A DNA stretch of 64,000 bases, taken from Psychroflexus sediminis (GTDB lineage: Bacteria > Bacteroidota > Bacteroidia > Flavobacteriales > Flavobacteriaceae). A program made the translations under genes and the position numbers. This document shows positions 1-8,676 of the stretch, piece by piece (the first letter of the stretch is position 1; the number at the start of each line of letters is the position of its first letter). The stretch spans positions 191,933 to 255,932 of the forward strand of contig NZ_FNCW01000001.1 of assembly GCF_900099815.1 (NCBI RefSeq), written 5' to 3'. Below the pieces are notes generated by a model that saw nothing but the letters and a program-made list of their open reading frames with translations, made no database searches and was not told where the DNA came from.

Positions 1-197
1 CTCTAGGCTCAGATTTAGAATATAGTGCAGATGGCGGAACAACCTGGAAAACTGATCCAGAATTTGTTTTATCAGCAAATGCTATTTACCAAATTCAGGT
101 GAAGAATACGTTAAGTGGCTGTACTTCAAGAATTGTTGATGCAACGATTCAAGAAGCTCCAGAAGTGCCAGTAACATCCCCAATTCAGTTTAACTAA
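1..197 (+). CDS. C-terminal end of a surface/adhesin-like protein (partial)
   Basis: An open frame enters from the left edge and ends with TAA at 195-197, giving 64 visible residues. They contain a Gly/Thr/Trp turn (ADGGTTWKTDP) and a short repeat-like strand region with a Cys (NTLSGCTSR), resembling the Ig-like or gliding-motility repeat modules of large flavobacterial surface proteins. No T9SS C-terminal domain is visible before the stop. The next gene starts 67 bp downstream on the same strand, so the two may be co-transcribed. The protein family cannot be named from this fragment. Confidence 0.6.
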   Translation, partial: LGSDLEYSADGGTTWKTDPEFVLSANAIYQIQVKNTLSGCTSRIVDATIQEAPEVPVTSPIQFN

Positions 198-264
198 CTG
201 AAGCTGGATTGTGAACTGTTTTAAAAAACATAGCTGTAATTTTGAAGCAGGTGTGAAAAGGAAG

Positions 265-1557
265 ATGCCTTTTTACACCTGCTTAGCTGTGTTTTTTTGT
301 TTTTATTTCAGTTCAGCTCAAGACCAAATCAGTTGTGGTTCAGAATTAGATTTCTTTAGTGTCGATATGGATGAAAATAATGGCTCCGGTTCAACAAATT
401 CAACCTACGAATGGTATGTTCGTGAAGATGAATTTGAAGGGGAAATTCTACCTCAAACTTCATCTGGTAATCAAATTATTATTGACTGGCTAAACACGCC
501 GGAAGGTGAGTACACTGTTTTTGTTAAAGAAATTAATGGTGAGGCTTCTTGTTTGCCGGAGCCTCAACACATACAGGTTCTGTTTGAAAATGTCTTTCCA
601 GAACAAATTTTAGGCCCAAGTTATGTGTGCGAGGGGGAAACAATTCCCTTAAAACATCCTTTTTTAGAGAAGGGTGAATGGACAATAGAAAATGAAAACA
701 TCGGGCGAGTAGATCAAAATGGGAATTTTGAAGCTGTTCAAACAGGTGAGACCATTGTGAATTTCAGCTATATGACTAAAGCCTGTGAGTTTACGGTTTC
801 TAAAGTAATTCAAGTTCAGCCCAGACCAAAACCAAAACTCGAGAACCAAGAAATCTGTATAGATATTGAGGGAAAAGAAATGATTATATTAAATTCAGGT
901 TTGCCTCAAGAAAATCTCGAATTTAAATGGTATTATAATGATCAACCTATCCCTAACACACAGAACCATATTTCTGTATCAGATATCGGAGAGTATAAGC
1001 TTCAGGTTATAAACTTGGATACTGGATGTTCCTCAGATATAATTACTACAAAAGTGAAAGCACTTCCAAAACCTTCTATTTCTGCAAATGTTGACACAGA
1101 CTTTCATGATAACCAAAGAATCGTTGTCAATATAGATAATCCTCAGGCGTATCTTTTTAAACTGGAAGACGGCGAGTTTCAGGATAGCCCTGTTTTTAAT
1201 AATATTACTACAGAAGGGACGCACCATATTTCAATTAAAGCAAAGCAAGGCTGCTTTACAAAAGAAATTAAAGTTATAGTTATAAACTATCCAAAATTCT
1301 TCACACCCAATGATGACGGCTATAATGACACCTGGAATATCGATAGTTTAAAAGATGATCCGACAGCAGAAATCTTTATTTTTGACAGGTATGGCAAGTT
1401 GTTAAAAATGATTTCTCCCTCATCACAAAAAGGTTGGGATGGAATATATAATGGAAAAGCAATGCCTACGGATGACTATTGGTTTCGAGTGGATTATACT
1501 GACAGGAATGCTGCTGTACAGAAAAGTTATAAATCCAACTTTACTTTAAAACGCTAG
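265..1557 (+). CDS. T9SS type B sorting-domain (gliding-motility C-terminal) protein
   Basis: This 430-residue exported protein has a signal peptide at its N-terminus (MPFYTCLAVFFCFYFSSAQ), Ig-like beta modules in the middle, and a C-terminal sorting domain. The C-terminal block begins near YPKFFTPNDDGYNDTWNID, continues with IFIFDRYGKLL and GWDGIYNGKAMPTDDYWF, and ends SNFTLKR. This is the type B (CHU_C) signature, so export by the type IX system to the cell surface is expected. The frame is open back to a GTG at 211, but the signal peptide begins at the ATG at 265, which I take as the start. The binding target is unknown. Confidence 0.9.
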   Translation: MPFYTCLAVFFCFYFSSAQDQISCGSELDFFSVDMDENNGSGSTNSTYEWYVREDEFEGEILPQTSSGNQIIIDWLNTPEGEYTVFVKEINGEASCLPEPQHIQVLFENVFPEQILGPSYVCEGETIPLKHPFLEKGEWTIENENIGRVDQNGNFEAVQTGETIVNFSYMTKACEFTVSKVIQVQPRPKPKLENQEICIDIEGKEMIILNSGLPQENLEFKWYYNDQPIPNTQNHISVSDIGEYKLQVINLDTGCSSDIITTKVKALPKPSISANVDTDFHDNQRIVVNIDNPQAYLFKLEDGEFQDSPVFNNITTEGTHHISIKAKQGCFTKEIKVIVINYPKFFTPNDDGYNDTWNIDSLKDDPTAEIFIFDRYGKLLKMISPSSQKGWDGIYNGKAMPTDDYWFRVDYTDRNAAVQKSYKSNFTLKR

Positions 1558-1596
1558 CGTAAATATGTAAGTAAGCCCGAAACAACTAAGTATAAT

Positions 1597-2829
1597 TTAC
1601 AATACCAGTTCCGGTTCGCCTGTTTTTAGTTCTACACGCTTTTCTGCAAATCTCAGTTGGGCTTTAGCCTTTTTAATTATTTGCTTTTGGAAATAGTGTT
1701 TTCTTTTGTTCTGTGTATGGGTCATCACGATAACAACAAGATCACTTTTAGGATAATAAACCAGTCCATTTCTAAAACCGTCCCAAAGACCATTATGAAA
1801 AATAACAGGTTCATTTCCTTTGTTTTCAAGTCTAAATCCCATACCATAGCGTCTGTTTTCTCCCCCTTTATCTCTGCCAAACATCAGATCGACACTCTCT
1901 TCTCTCAGGATTTTACCATTTTTGAGATCGCGAAACCAGATGTGCAGGTCTTTAGCAGACGCATAAATACCTTTATCTCCTATGGCGTTGTTATGGTAGC
2001 CCGCAGGAAGTTCGATAAAAGAGCGACGGTAAGGCTGGTAGCCGTTTAAAATACTTTTTTTATTGAGTTCTGTTTTTTCTACAAAAGTTTCATCAAGGCA
2101 AAGCGGTAAAAGGAATTCTTCTCTAATGTACTCTTTGAGTGACAGTTGAGTCACCTGCTCAACAATTGCTCCTAAAACAACATAACCTGTATTGCTATAA
2201 CTAAAATACCTTCCTGAAGGAAAATTAAGTCTCGGGGCATGTGTGTTTAGCAAATCGACAACCTCTAAATTGTCCGGAGCAATATCCTGATCCCAGTACT
2301 GTTCAGTGAGATACATATAATTCCAAAGTCCAGACCTGTGTTTTAGTAAATCTCTTATGCTTACTTTTTCAAATTTGAAATTGGGCAAATAACGAGAAAC
2401 AGGATAATCAATATCAAGCAACTTATTTTCATGTAATTTTAGGACTGCTGCTGCTGTAAACTGCTTACTCACAGAGGCCAATTGATAGGATAAGGCAGGC
2501 TCCATCGGAGTCTTTTTCGTTGGATCCTTGTATCCAAAGTCATCTTCATATAAAATTTGGTCTTTATAAGCTATCAATACAGATCCGTTTATTCTGTAAC
2601 GTTTGGCTTTCTCCTGAATTTCCTCTTTCAAAACCTCAATCTCATCAGAAAATAAGGAGGTATAATCTGGAACTGAAGCCTTGGGCTTGAATTCCAAAAT
2701 TTCAGAAGTATCAGGAGCATAGGTTTCAAAATTGCTGAAAGCAAAATTTTGAAACATAGTGTAGGAGATGATGAGAGCCAGAGTGGCAAACAACATAAGT
2801 CTGAAAAAGAATTTCGAATTAAATTTCAT
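1597..2829 (-). CDS. Serine hydrolase, beta-lactamase/class C family
   Basis: This 410-residue protein has an N-terminal hydrophobic anchor or signal segment (about residues 9-27), then a penicillin-binding-protein-like fold. The catalytic SxxK motif is SVSK in LASVSKQFTAAAVLKL. The YxN motif is YSN in YFSYSNTGYVVLG, and a late HNGLWDG segment stands in place of the KTG motif. The family covers D-aminopeptidases, esterases and PBP4-like enzymes, so the substrate cannot be assigned. It is probably periplasmic or membrane-anchored. It converges with the preceding T9SS gene and is separated from phhA by 203 bp without coding signal. Confidence 0.88.
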   Translation of the reverse strand: MKFNSKFFFRLMLFATLALIISYTMFQNFAFSNFETYAPDTSEILEFKPKASVPDYTSLFSDEIEVLKEEIQEKAKRYRINGSVLIAYKDQILYEDDFGYKDPTKKTPMEPALSYQLASVSKQFTAAAVLKLHENKLLDIDYPVSRYLPNFKFEKVSIRDLLKHRSGLWNYMYLTEQYWDQDIAPDNLEVVDLLNTHAPRLNFPSGRYFSYSNTGYVVLGAIVEQVTQLSLKEYIREEFLLPLCLDETFVEKTELNKKSILNGYQPYRRSFIELPAGYHNNAIGDKGIYASAKDLHIWFRDLKNGKILREESVDLMFGRDKGGENRRYGMGFRLENKGNEPVIFHNGLWDGFRNGLVYYPKSDLVVIVMTHTQNKRKHYFQKQIIKKAKAQLRFAEKRVELKTGEPELVL

Positions 2830-3032
2830 CTAATATTTAAAAATTCATTTTAAATGCAATATATTATAAAATATTGCTGCAATTTTTACTAAAAACAATT
2901 TTAACTAAAAAATTTGTAAATGCCAGACTAAACGCGGCACAATAACTAGACTTTATCATTTGGTAAAAGTCAAAACCTGAAGCGATAAATTTTAGGCTTC
3001 ATTCCTTTTATAATCAGATTTTTGGAATGGAT

Positions 3033-3758
3033 TTAAACTTCGGTCAATTCTTTATTCCAGACCAGGGAGAGTTTCTTAAGAGACTCAAAAAGCATTTCAA
3101 AAGAAGAAATAACATAGTAGTCTTCTTGCATGATATCTGTTCTAAAGGCTTTTTGAATAATGGCTTCAATAGAATAGTCTAGAAAATTAGCTTTTTGCTC
3201 GTGAATTTGAATGGTCTCGCTATAGGAAGATAAAATACCAGCTCCGTAAGATTGGATTTTTCCTTGTTCCTGGATGACACCAAATTCTATGCTAAACCAA
3301 TACAAGCGCTGAAGTTGAAGAAGCTTTTCTGTATCATCCAGAAATTGACAGCCCAGTTTTCCAAATTCATGAACAAATTCAGAAAATATAGGATTACTCA
3401 ACAGCGGTACATGGCCAAAAATATCATGAAACATATCTGGTTCTTCCAGATAATCCAGGCTGTCTTTGGAGCGGAGCCAGATAGAAGAACAAAATTTACG
3501 CTGGGCTAAAAGTTGGAAAAAGTCCTGCACAGGGATAAGTCCGGGAACAACCTCCAGTTTCCACTTGGTTTCATTTTCAAACCAAGTATTGATTTTTTTG
3601 AAATTTGGTATCTCTTCAGCATTCAAAACCGGAGACATATGTTCTAAAGCATCGGTATAGGCCTGAGAGGATTTGCCGGGGATATTCTCTTTTTGCCTGG
3701 TAAACAACGTTCTCCAAACCCATAAATCTTCCTGAGTGTACTTTGACATGTCTTGCAT
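3033..3758 (-). CDS. phhA: Phenylalanine 4-monooxygenase (aromatic amino acid hydroxylase)
   Basis: The enzyme hydroxylates phenylalanine to tyrosine using a pterin cofactor and non-haem iron. The iron ligands are visible as HDIFGH (two His) and the Glu of YWFSIEFG, and the conserved EPDMFHDIFGHVP block is intact. At 241 residues it is a single catalytic domain without a regulatory ACT domain, as usual in bacteria. Translation may start at the ATG at 3758 (MQDMSKY) or at the next one at 3749 (MSKYTQ). The 5' leader at 3759-3932 holds a Tyr-rich mini-ORF, an alternative pairing and a terminator hairpin, so control by transcription attenuation is predicted. Confidence 0.93.
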   Translation of the reverse strand: MQDMSKYTQEDLWVWRTLFTRQKENIPGKSSQAYTDALEHMSPVLNAEEIPNFKKINTWFENETKWKLEVVPGLIPVQDFFQLLAQRKFCSSIWLRSKDSLDYLEEPDMFHDIFGHVPLLSNPIFSEFVHEFGKLGCQFLDDTEKLLQLQRLYWFSIEFGVIQEQGKIQSYGAGILSSYSETIQIHEQKANFLDYSIEAIIQKAFRTDIMQEDYYVISSFEMLFESLKKLSLVWNKELTEV

Positions 3759-3770
3759 GAGAATATTTTT

Positions 3771-3808
3771 TGTAAATAAAAATCCCGATTCAGCTATGAA
3801 TCGGGATT
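3771..3808 (-). terminator. Intrinsic terminator in the phhA leader (attenuator)
   Basis: Read on the minus strand, perfect 11-bp arms AATCCCGATTC and GAATCGGGATT enclose a 6-nt loop and are followed by TTTTTATTT. It ends about 12 nt before the phhA start. No minus-strand gene lies upstream (the neighbour at 4034 is divergent), so a terminator here makes sense only as a regulated one. Confidence 0.85.
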
Positions 3809-3837
3809 GATTTAGGTTTATTAAATTAATTACACCA

Positions 3838-3897
3838 TTAACCGATTCTAGAATTTAGAAGTGGATAATAGTAATAATATGAGTTTATATTTTTCAC
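3838..3897 (-). CDS. Tyrosine-rich leader peptide of phhA
   Basis: This 19-codon frame opens at GTG (3895-3897; another in-frame GTG is at 3901-3903) and ends with TAA at 3838-3840. It encodes VKNINSYYYYYPLLNSRIG, with five consecutive Tyr codons at 3865-3879. The gene downstream makes tyrosine. The last codons (3842-3851) form a strand, CTAGAATCGG, that can pair with CCGATTC-A-TAG at 3795-3804, the 5' side of the terminator stem. A ribosome stalled on the Tyr codons leaves this strand free, forming an antiterminator, whereas one reaching the stop would cover it. This is the classic attenuation layout. The non-ATG start is the weakest point. Confidence 0.75.
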   Translation of the reverse strand: MKNINSYYYYYPLLNSRIG

Positions 3898-3902
3898 TAA
3901 CA

Positions 3903-3932
3903 CAAAATTAGATAATATCTCAAAGTACACAA
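3903..3932 (-). promoter_or_regulatory. Predicted phhA promoter
   Basis: On the minus strand TTG (3930-3932), a 19-nt spacer and TAATTTTG (3903-3910) match the Bacteroidota consensus TTG-N17-23-TAnnTTTG exactly. A second possibility slightly upstream is TTG at 3949-3951 with TACTTTG at 3921-3927, one base shorter than consensus. The upstream one would leave a short 5' leader before the leader-peptide GTG. Confidence 0.55.
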
Positions 3933-4033
3933 ATCAACAAGTGTTAAACAAAAAAATAAATCGCGAAGCTAATTCCCTAAAATTATTGGTAATATCAATT
4001 GAGTTATTTTAATTTTCCGGAAAATCAATAGGT

Positions 4034-5026
4034 ATGAATAAAACTCACAACTGGGGAATTATAGGTCTGGGTGGTATCGCGCAAAAATTTGCTTCAGACT
4101 TACAGGATATTAAAACGGCCCGTCTCTATGCCGTTGCCTCAAGAACTCTGGAAAAAGCTCAGGAGTTCTCGTCAAAATTCAAGGTCGAAAATGCCTACGG
4201 ATCCTATGAAGACTTAGCAAAGGATCCGGAAGTTGATATCATTTATGTCGCTACACCCCATGTTTTTCATTATGAAAATACGCTCATGTGTCTCGAACAT
4301 GGTAAAGCCGTTTTGTGTGAAAAACCCATGGCAATGAATGCCAGACAGCTGAAAGCCATGATAGAACTTTCAAAGAAAAAGTCTTTGTTTTTGATGGAAG
4401 GGTTATGGACCAATTTTATGCCTCATCTTCAAAAAGTTCATCAACTTGCTCAGAATGAAACCTACGGAAAATGTCTTAAAGTGGAAGCAGACTTCTCCTT
4501 TAAGGCTGAATTTGACACAGGAAAGCGTTTATTTAATAAAGACTTAGGGGGTGGAGCTTTACTCGATATCGGGATTTACCCGGTGTATTTAGCTCTTAAG
4601 CTTTTAGGTGTTCCTCAACTTATGGAGGCTGCCAGTGAATTTTCTTCAACAGGGGTTGATGTTTCCAATCAAATAAAATTTAATTACAGTTCTGGAGCAA
4701 CCGCTCATTTGTCTTCTAGTTTTGCCAAAACCACAGCCTCCAGAGCCAGGGTTCATTTTGAAAATGCAACTGTAGAATTTGGTTCCCGATTTCATGAAAC
4801 AGATCAACTTGAGATCAGAACCAATTCAGGCGTCGATAAACTGGACTTCAATTATCCGACACACGGCTATCAATTTGAAATTGAACACGTGCAGGACTGT
4901 CTGGAAAAAGGCTTGACACAAAGCCCGGAGTGGTCGCTTCAGGCCTCTTTAGAACTGGCAGAAACCTTAGATAAAATTCGGGAAATAATGGGACTGGTTT
5001 ATAAAGAGGATAAAAGTCTGGGCTAG
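4034..5026 (+). CDS. Gfo/Idh/MocA family NAD(P)-dependent oxidoreductase
   Basis: This 330-residue protein begins with an N-terminal Rossmann fold (GIIGLGGIAQKFASDL) and has the family signature EKPMAMN near residue 97, where the Lys is the catalytic/binding residue. A C-terminal alpha/beta substrate domain follows (GGGALLDIGIYPVYLAL). Members oxidise or reduce sugars, inositols or dihydrodiols, and the substrate here is not deducible. It is divergent from phhA. A perfect 14-bp palindrome ATTTTCCGGAAAAT (4012-4025) lies 8 bp upstream of the ATG and might be an operator. Confidence 0.9.
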   Translation: MNKTHNWGIIGLGGIAQKFASDLQDIKTARLYAVASRTLEKAQEFSSKFKVENAYGSYEDLAKDPEVDIIYVATPHVFHYENTLMCLEHGKAVLCEKPMAMNARQLKAMIELSKKKSLFLMEGLWTNFMPHLQKVHQLAQNETYGKCLKVEADFSFKAEFDTGKRLFNKDLGGGALLDIGIYPVYLALKLLGVPQLMEAASEFSSTGVDVSNQIKFNYSSGATAHLSSSFAKTTASRARVHFENATVEFGSRFHETDQLEIRTNSGVDKLDFNYPTHGYQFEIEHVQDCLEKGLTQSPEWSLQASLELAETLDKIREIMGLVYKEDKSLG

Positions 5027-5096
5027 TTTGTAGTGCTAAATAAAACTTGACTCAATTCCATAATTGTTTTCAGCCGTATTTTATTTGATTTTAAAA

Positions 5097-5126
5097 TTGC
5101 GCATGCCTTGCGATTTGCTAAATTTG
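5097..5126 (+). promoter_or_regulatory. Predicted serS promoter
   Basis: TTG (5097-5099), a 19-nt spacer and TAAATTTG (5119-5126) match the Bacteroidota housekeeping promoter exactly. The start codon of serS is 66 bp further on, which leaves a leader of about 60 nt. Confidence 0.7.
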
Positions 5127-5191
5127 TCTCAAATTAGAATTTTAGAAAAATTGACTAACAATCTTTCTTCAATTTGCAATGACAAAGTACT

Positions 5192-6463
5192 ATGTTGGAA
5201 GTTAAGCACATTCGAGCTCATCAGGAAGAATATACCCAAGCCCTCAAAAAAAGGAATTTTGAAGCTGAAGCTGTTTTTGACTCTATTTTAAAATTAGATG
5301 AAAAACGCAGATCAACTCAAAAACAGCTGGATGAAATTCTTTCAGAATCCAATAAGCTTTCCAAAGAAATCGGAATGCTTTTCAAGTCAGGCGAAAAAGA
5401 AAAAGCCAACGCGCTTAAAGAAAAAACAGCAGGACTAAAAGAGGATTCCAGGCGGCTTGGTGAATCCATGAGTCAGGTCGGAACAGAATTACAAGCCTTG
5501 TTATATCAGGTGCCTAATATTCCGCATCCATCGGTTCCAGCCGGAAAAAGTGAAGAAGACAATGAAGAAATTTTTAAGGAAGGCGACATTCCTGTATTAG
5601 CAGAAAATGCGCTTCCACACTGGGAGCTGGCCAAGAAATACGACATCATAGATTTTGAGCTGGGCAATAAAATTACAGGGGCCGGCTTTCCTGTTTATAA
5701 AGGCAAAGGGGCCAGGTTACAAAGAGCTTTAATCTCTTATTTTCTGGATAAAAATGTTGAAGCAGGTTACAACGAAGTGCAGGTTCCGCTATTGGTCAAC
5801 GAAGCTTCCGGCTACGGTACAGGCCAGTTGCCGGATAAAGAAGGCCAGATGTATCACGTAGGCAATGATGATTTGTACTTGATCCCAACTGCTGAGGTGC
5901 CGATCACAAATATTTACAGAGACGACTTACTTACTGAAAGTCAGTTGCCAATTCAGTTGACGGGTTATACGCCATGTTTCAGACGAGAAGCGGGGAGTTA
6001 TGGGGCTCATGTACGCGGTCTTAACCGCCTGCATCAGTTTGATAAGGTCGAATTGGTAAACCTAGTCAAGCCCGAAGAGTCTTACCGAGTTTTAGATGAC
6101 ATGGTGGAACACGTGAAATCGATTTTAAGAGATTTGAAATTGCCTTATAGGGTATTGAGGTTATGTGGTGGGGACCTCGGGTTTACATCAGCCCTTACCT
6201 ATGATTTTGAATTATTTTCCACCGCACAGGATCGCTGGCTAGAGATTTCTTCAGTATCCAATTTTGAAACTTTTCAAGCCAATCGCCTAAAAATTCGTTA
6301 TAAAGATGCTGGCAAAAACAAAGCACTGGTGCATACCCTGAATGGAAGTTCACTGGCTTTGCCAAGAGTTTTGGCTGGTATACTTGAAAATTATCAGACC
6401 GAAGACGGGATTGTGATTCCTGAAGTCTTAAAGCCTTATACAGGATTTGATAAGATTTCTTAA
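5192..6463 (+). CDS. serS: Seryl-tRNA synthetase
   Basis: This cytoplasmic class II synthetase charges tRNA-Ser (and tRNA-Sec where present). The 423 residues match the usual length. Residues 1-105 form the antiparallel coiled-coil arm that binds the long variable arm of tRNA-Ser. The catalytic core shows TAEVPITNIYRDDLL and the motif 2 region GYTPCFRREAGSYG, with motif 3 near the C-terminus (LNGSSLALPRVLAGILENYQ). The ATG at 5192 is the first in frame after the predicted promoter. It opens the long plus-strand run that continues to 12.3 kb. Confidence 0.97.
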   Translation: MLEVKHIRAHQEEYTQALKKRNFEAEAVFDSILKLDEKRRSTQKQLDEILSESNKLSKEIGMLFKSGEKEKANALKEKTAGLKEDSRRLGESMSQVGTELQALLYQVPNIPHPSVPAGKSEEDNEEIFKEGDIPVLAENALPHWELAKKYDIIDFELGNKITGAGFPVYKGKGARLQRALISYFLDKNVEAGYNEVQVPLLVNEASGYGTGQLPDKEGQMYHVGNDDLYLIPTAEVPITNIYRDDLLTESQLPIQLTGYTPCFRREAGSYGAHVRGLNRLHQFDKVELVNLVKPEESYRVLDDMVEHVKSILRDLKLPYRVLRLCGGDLGFTSALTYDFELFSTAQDRWLEISSVSNFETFQANRLKIRYKDAGKNKALVHTLNGSSLALPRVLAGILENYQTEDGIVIPEVLKPYTGFDKIS

Positions 6464-6551
6464 GAGCTTATAAATCAGTTATTAGCAGGGTGTGTTCTAC
6501 AATTCTTTCTCAAAAATGTCAAGACCGAAAAATATTTAGGTAAATTTGAAC

Positions 6552-8366
6552 ATGCGTTTAGAATTACCTGGATCTTTTACACTGAAATTTGTTCTGGTTC
6601 TTATGTCAATGCTTGCCTTGACTTTGAGTTTTGGACAAAGCGAAGACTTAGCTCAGAATTATTTCGATCAGGGCGAATATGAAAAAGCTGAAGCCATATA
6701 CGCCAAACTTCACAGAAACAATCCCGGGCATCAAAATTGGTTACTGGGTTATGTAGAAACTTTGGAAGCTTTGGAAAAGGTCGAAAAAGCAGAATCCGTT
6801 TTGAAACAATACCTGGCCCAGGTCGGAGAGTATCCTAACATTCAGGTTGAACTCGGCTATCTTTATCAGAAGCAGAAGGATAGCATTGCTGCATATCGGT
6901 ATTACCAGGAAGCGATTTCTCAAGTGGAAGCCAGGCCTGGTTTTGTGTATGCCGTAGGAAATACATTTCAAAAATATGGCTTACTGGATCTTGCAGTAAA
7001 AGCTTATGAGACAGCTCAGCGCATTGAGCCCAGAAATAACAATGCTCTTGAGCTTGCTAAAATTTATGGCGAACAAAGTCGCTACCAGGAAATGTTCGAT
7101 AATTACATGAATTTGATTATGGATAACCCGAGTTACTTTGGAATACTCAATAGAAATTTTTCACAATACATTACTGAAAATTCCGATGATGAGGCCAACC
7201 AGGCCCTGAGGCGAGTACTGCTTCAGCGCAACCAGAAACAGCCCAGTATCATCTATAACCAAATGCTGAGCTGGTTATTTGTCCAGCAGGAAGATTATTC
7301 CAAAGCCTTTGCTCAGGAGAAAGCTATTTTTCAACGTTCAGAATCCAGATCTTTAAATAGGTTGATAGATTTAGCCTTGATCGCCAAGGAAAACGACCAC
7401 TTATCCAGCGCCAAGGAGATCCTTGAATTTGCTGTCTCAAATGCAGCAAGCCAACGTGAATTACGTTCAGCAGAAAGAGAGCTTTTACTTATTAAACGAA
7501 GGCTGGCACAAGCTGAAGATTATGATAAGATTGAAGTCGCTTATGCCAATTTTCTTGCTAAAATAGGGAGGGATAGAGATAGCTTTTTAATTCAAAAAGA
7601 CTTTGCCGAATTTCTGGCTTTTCAGAAAAAAGAAATCGGAAAAGCACAGGAACAGATTGATATCATCAAGGCTCAAGACCTTTATCAGCAGCAGGTGGCT
7701 GAGCTAAAGCTATTGGAGGCCGATTTGAATGTGCAGCAGTCCAGGTTTAATCAGGCTTTACTGCTTTATACGCAGGTAGAAAAACTGATTCCAAATAGTG
7801 ACTTAGCTCGTGAAGCAAAGTTTAAAGTGGCCAAAACAAGCTATTTTACCGGAGATTTTGACTGGGCGCTCACGCAGCTTAAAGTCTTGAAAACCTCGGC
7901 TGCGCAATTGACTTCCAACAACGCCTTAGAACTCTCTTTGCTTATTAAAGACAATAGCCAGGAAGATACCACAAGAACCGATTTGAAGCTGGTAGCTCAA
8001 GCCGACCTGCTTCAATTTCAGAATAAACCTGAGCAGGCTTTAGACATTCTTGAAAAAGTCCTTGAGGATTACAAATCACCTTCGATTGTGGATGAAGTCT
8101 TGCTGAGAATTGCCAATTTGCATTTAGCTAAGGCTGAAATTGACAAGGCACTTCCATTTTTACAGCGCATCGTAGAGGATTATAATGACAAAATTTTGGC
8201 AGATGATGCTAAATTCCTCTTAGGTAAGCTGTATATGGACCAGCTTGATGAGCCCGAAAAGGCTAAACTTTATTTTGAAACTTTAATTTTTAATCATCCC
8301 GATAGCATTTATTTTGTAGAAGCCAGAAATCGTTTCCGAAAGCTTAGAGGAGATCAAATCCAATAA
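6552..8366 (+). CDS. Tetratricopeptide repeat protein, exported
   Basis: This 604-residue protein has an N-terminal signal peptide (MRLELPGSFTLKFVLVLMSMLALTLSFGQ) and TPR-like helical repeats almost to the end, for example YFDQGEYEKAEAIYAKLHRNNP and a final DDAKFLLGKLYMDQLDEPEKAKLYF. It is likely a periplasmic scaffold. I place the start at the ATG at 6552, because the upstream TTG at 6546 lies inside a promoter-like TAAATTTG. Only 1 bp separates it from the DUF4286 gene, so the two are probably co-transcribed. Its partners cannot be read from the sequence. Confidence 0.88.
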   Translation: MRLELPGSFTLKFVLVLMSMLALTLSFGQSEDLAQNYFDQGEYEKAEAIYAKLHRNNPGHQNWLLGYVETLEALEKVEKAESVLKQYLAQVGEYPNIQVELGYLYQKQKDSIAAYRYYQEAISQVEARPGFVYAVGNTFQKYGLLDLAVKAYETAQRIEPRNNNALELAKIYGEQSRYQEMFDNYMNLIMDNPSYFGILNRNFSQYITENSDDEANQALRRVLLQRNQKQPSIIYNQMLSWLFVQQEDYSKAFAQEKAIFQRSESRSLNRLIDLALIAKENDHLSSAKEILEFAVSNAASQRELRSAERELLLIKRRLAQAEDYDKIEVAYANFLAKIGRDRDSFLIQKDFAEFLAFQKKEIGKAQEQIDIIKAQDLYQQQVAELKLLEADLNVQQSRFNQALLLYTQVEKLIPNSDLAREAKFKVAKTSYFTGDFDWALTQLKVLKTSAAQLTSNNALELSLLIKDNSQEDTTRTDLKLVAQADLLQFQNKPEQALDILEKVLEDYKSPSIVDEVLLRIANLHLAKAEIDKALPFLQRIVEDYNDKILADDAKFLLGKLYMDQLDEPEKAKLYFETLIFNHPDSIYFVEARNRFRKLRGDQIQ

Positions 8367-8367
8367 C

Positions 8368-8676
8368 ATGTTAATTTATAATGTAACGACCAACGTAGAA
8401 GAAGACGTCCACGATGAGTGGGTAGAATGGATGAAAAATATCCATATTCCCGCTATGTCACAAACCGGAAAATTCAAGAAAGCGACTATGAGTCGAGTGG
8501 ATGTGGTAGAATCTATGGGAGGCATCACCTATTCTGTGCAATACAGAGTTGAAGATAAAGCCACTTTGGAACGCTATTTTGAAGAAGATTTTGAACAAAT
8601 GAAGAAGCAAACTAAACTTTTTGAAGGTAAGTTTGTGAGTTTTAGAACCGAGATGGAAATCGTACACGAGCAGTAA
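8368..8676 (+). CDS. DUF4286 family protein
   Basis: This is a small 102-residue cytoplasmic protein with a ferredoxin-like alpha/beta pattern. It begins [20 protein letters not shown], and a conserved region reads [19 protein letters not shown]. The family is common in Bacteroidota and has no known function. Its stop overlaps the start of rsmA (TAATG), so translational coupling with rsmA is likely and a role near ribosome assembly is conceivable, but this is inferred from position only. Confidence 0.85.
   Translation: MLIYNVTTNVEEDVHDEWVEWMKNIHIPAMSQTGKFKKATMSRVDVVESMGGITYSVQYRVEDKATLERYFEEDFEQMKKQTKLFEGKFVSFRTEMEIVHEQ

Noticed and set aside
211-264. GTG start giving an 18-residue longer T9SS protein
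   Set aside because: The extra residues are polar and precede a complete signal peptide that begins at the ATG at 265, so the longer form would mask the export signal.
3869-3911. Plus-strand mini-ORF MSLYFSLTQN in the phhA leader region
   Set aside because: It overlaps the minus-strand leader peptide, has only one Tyr codon and does not lead into any terminator or gene on the plus strand.
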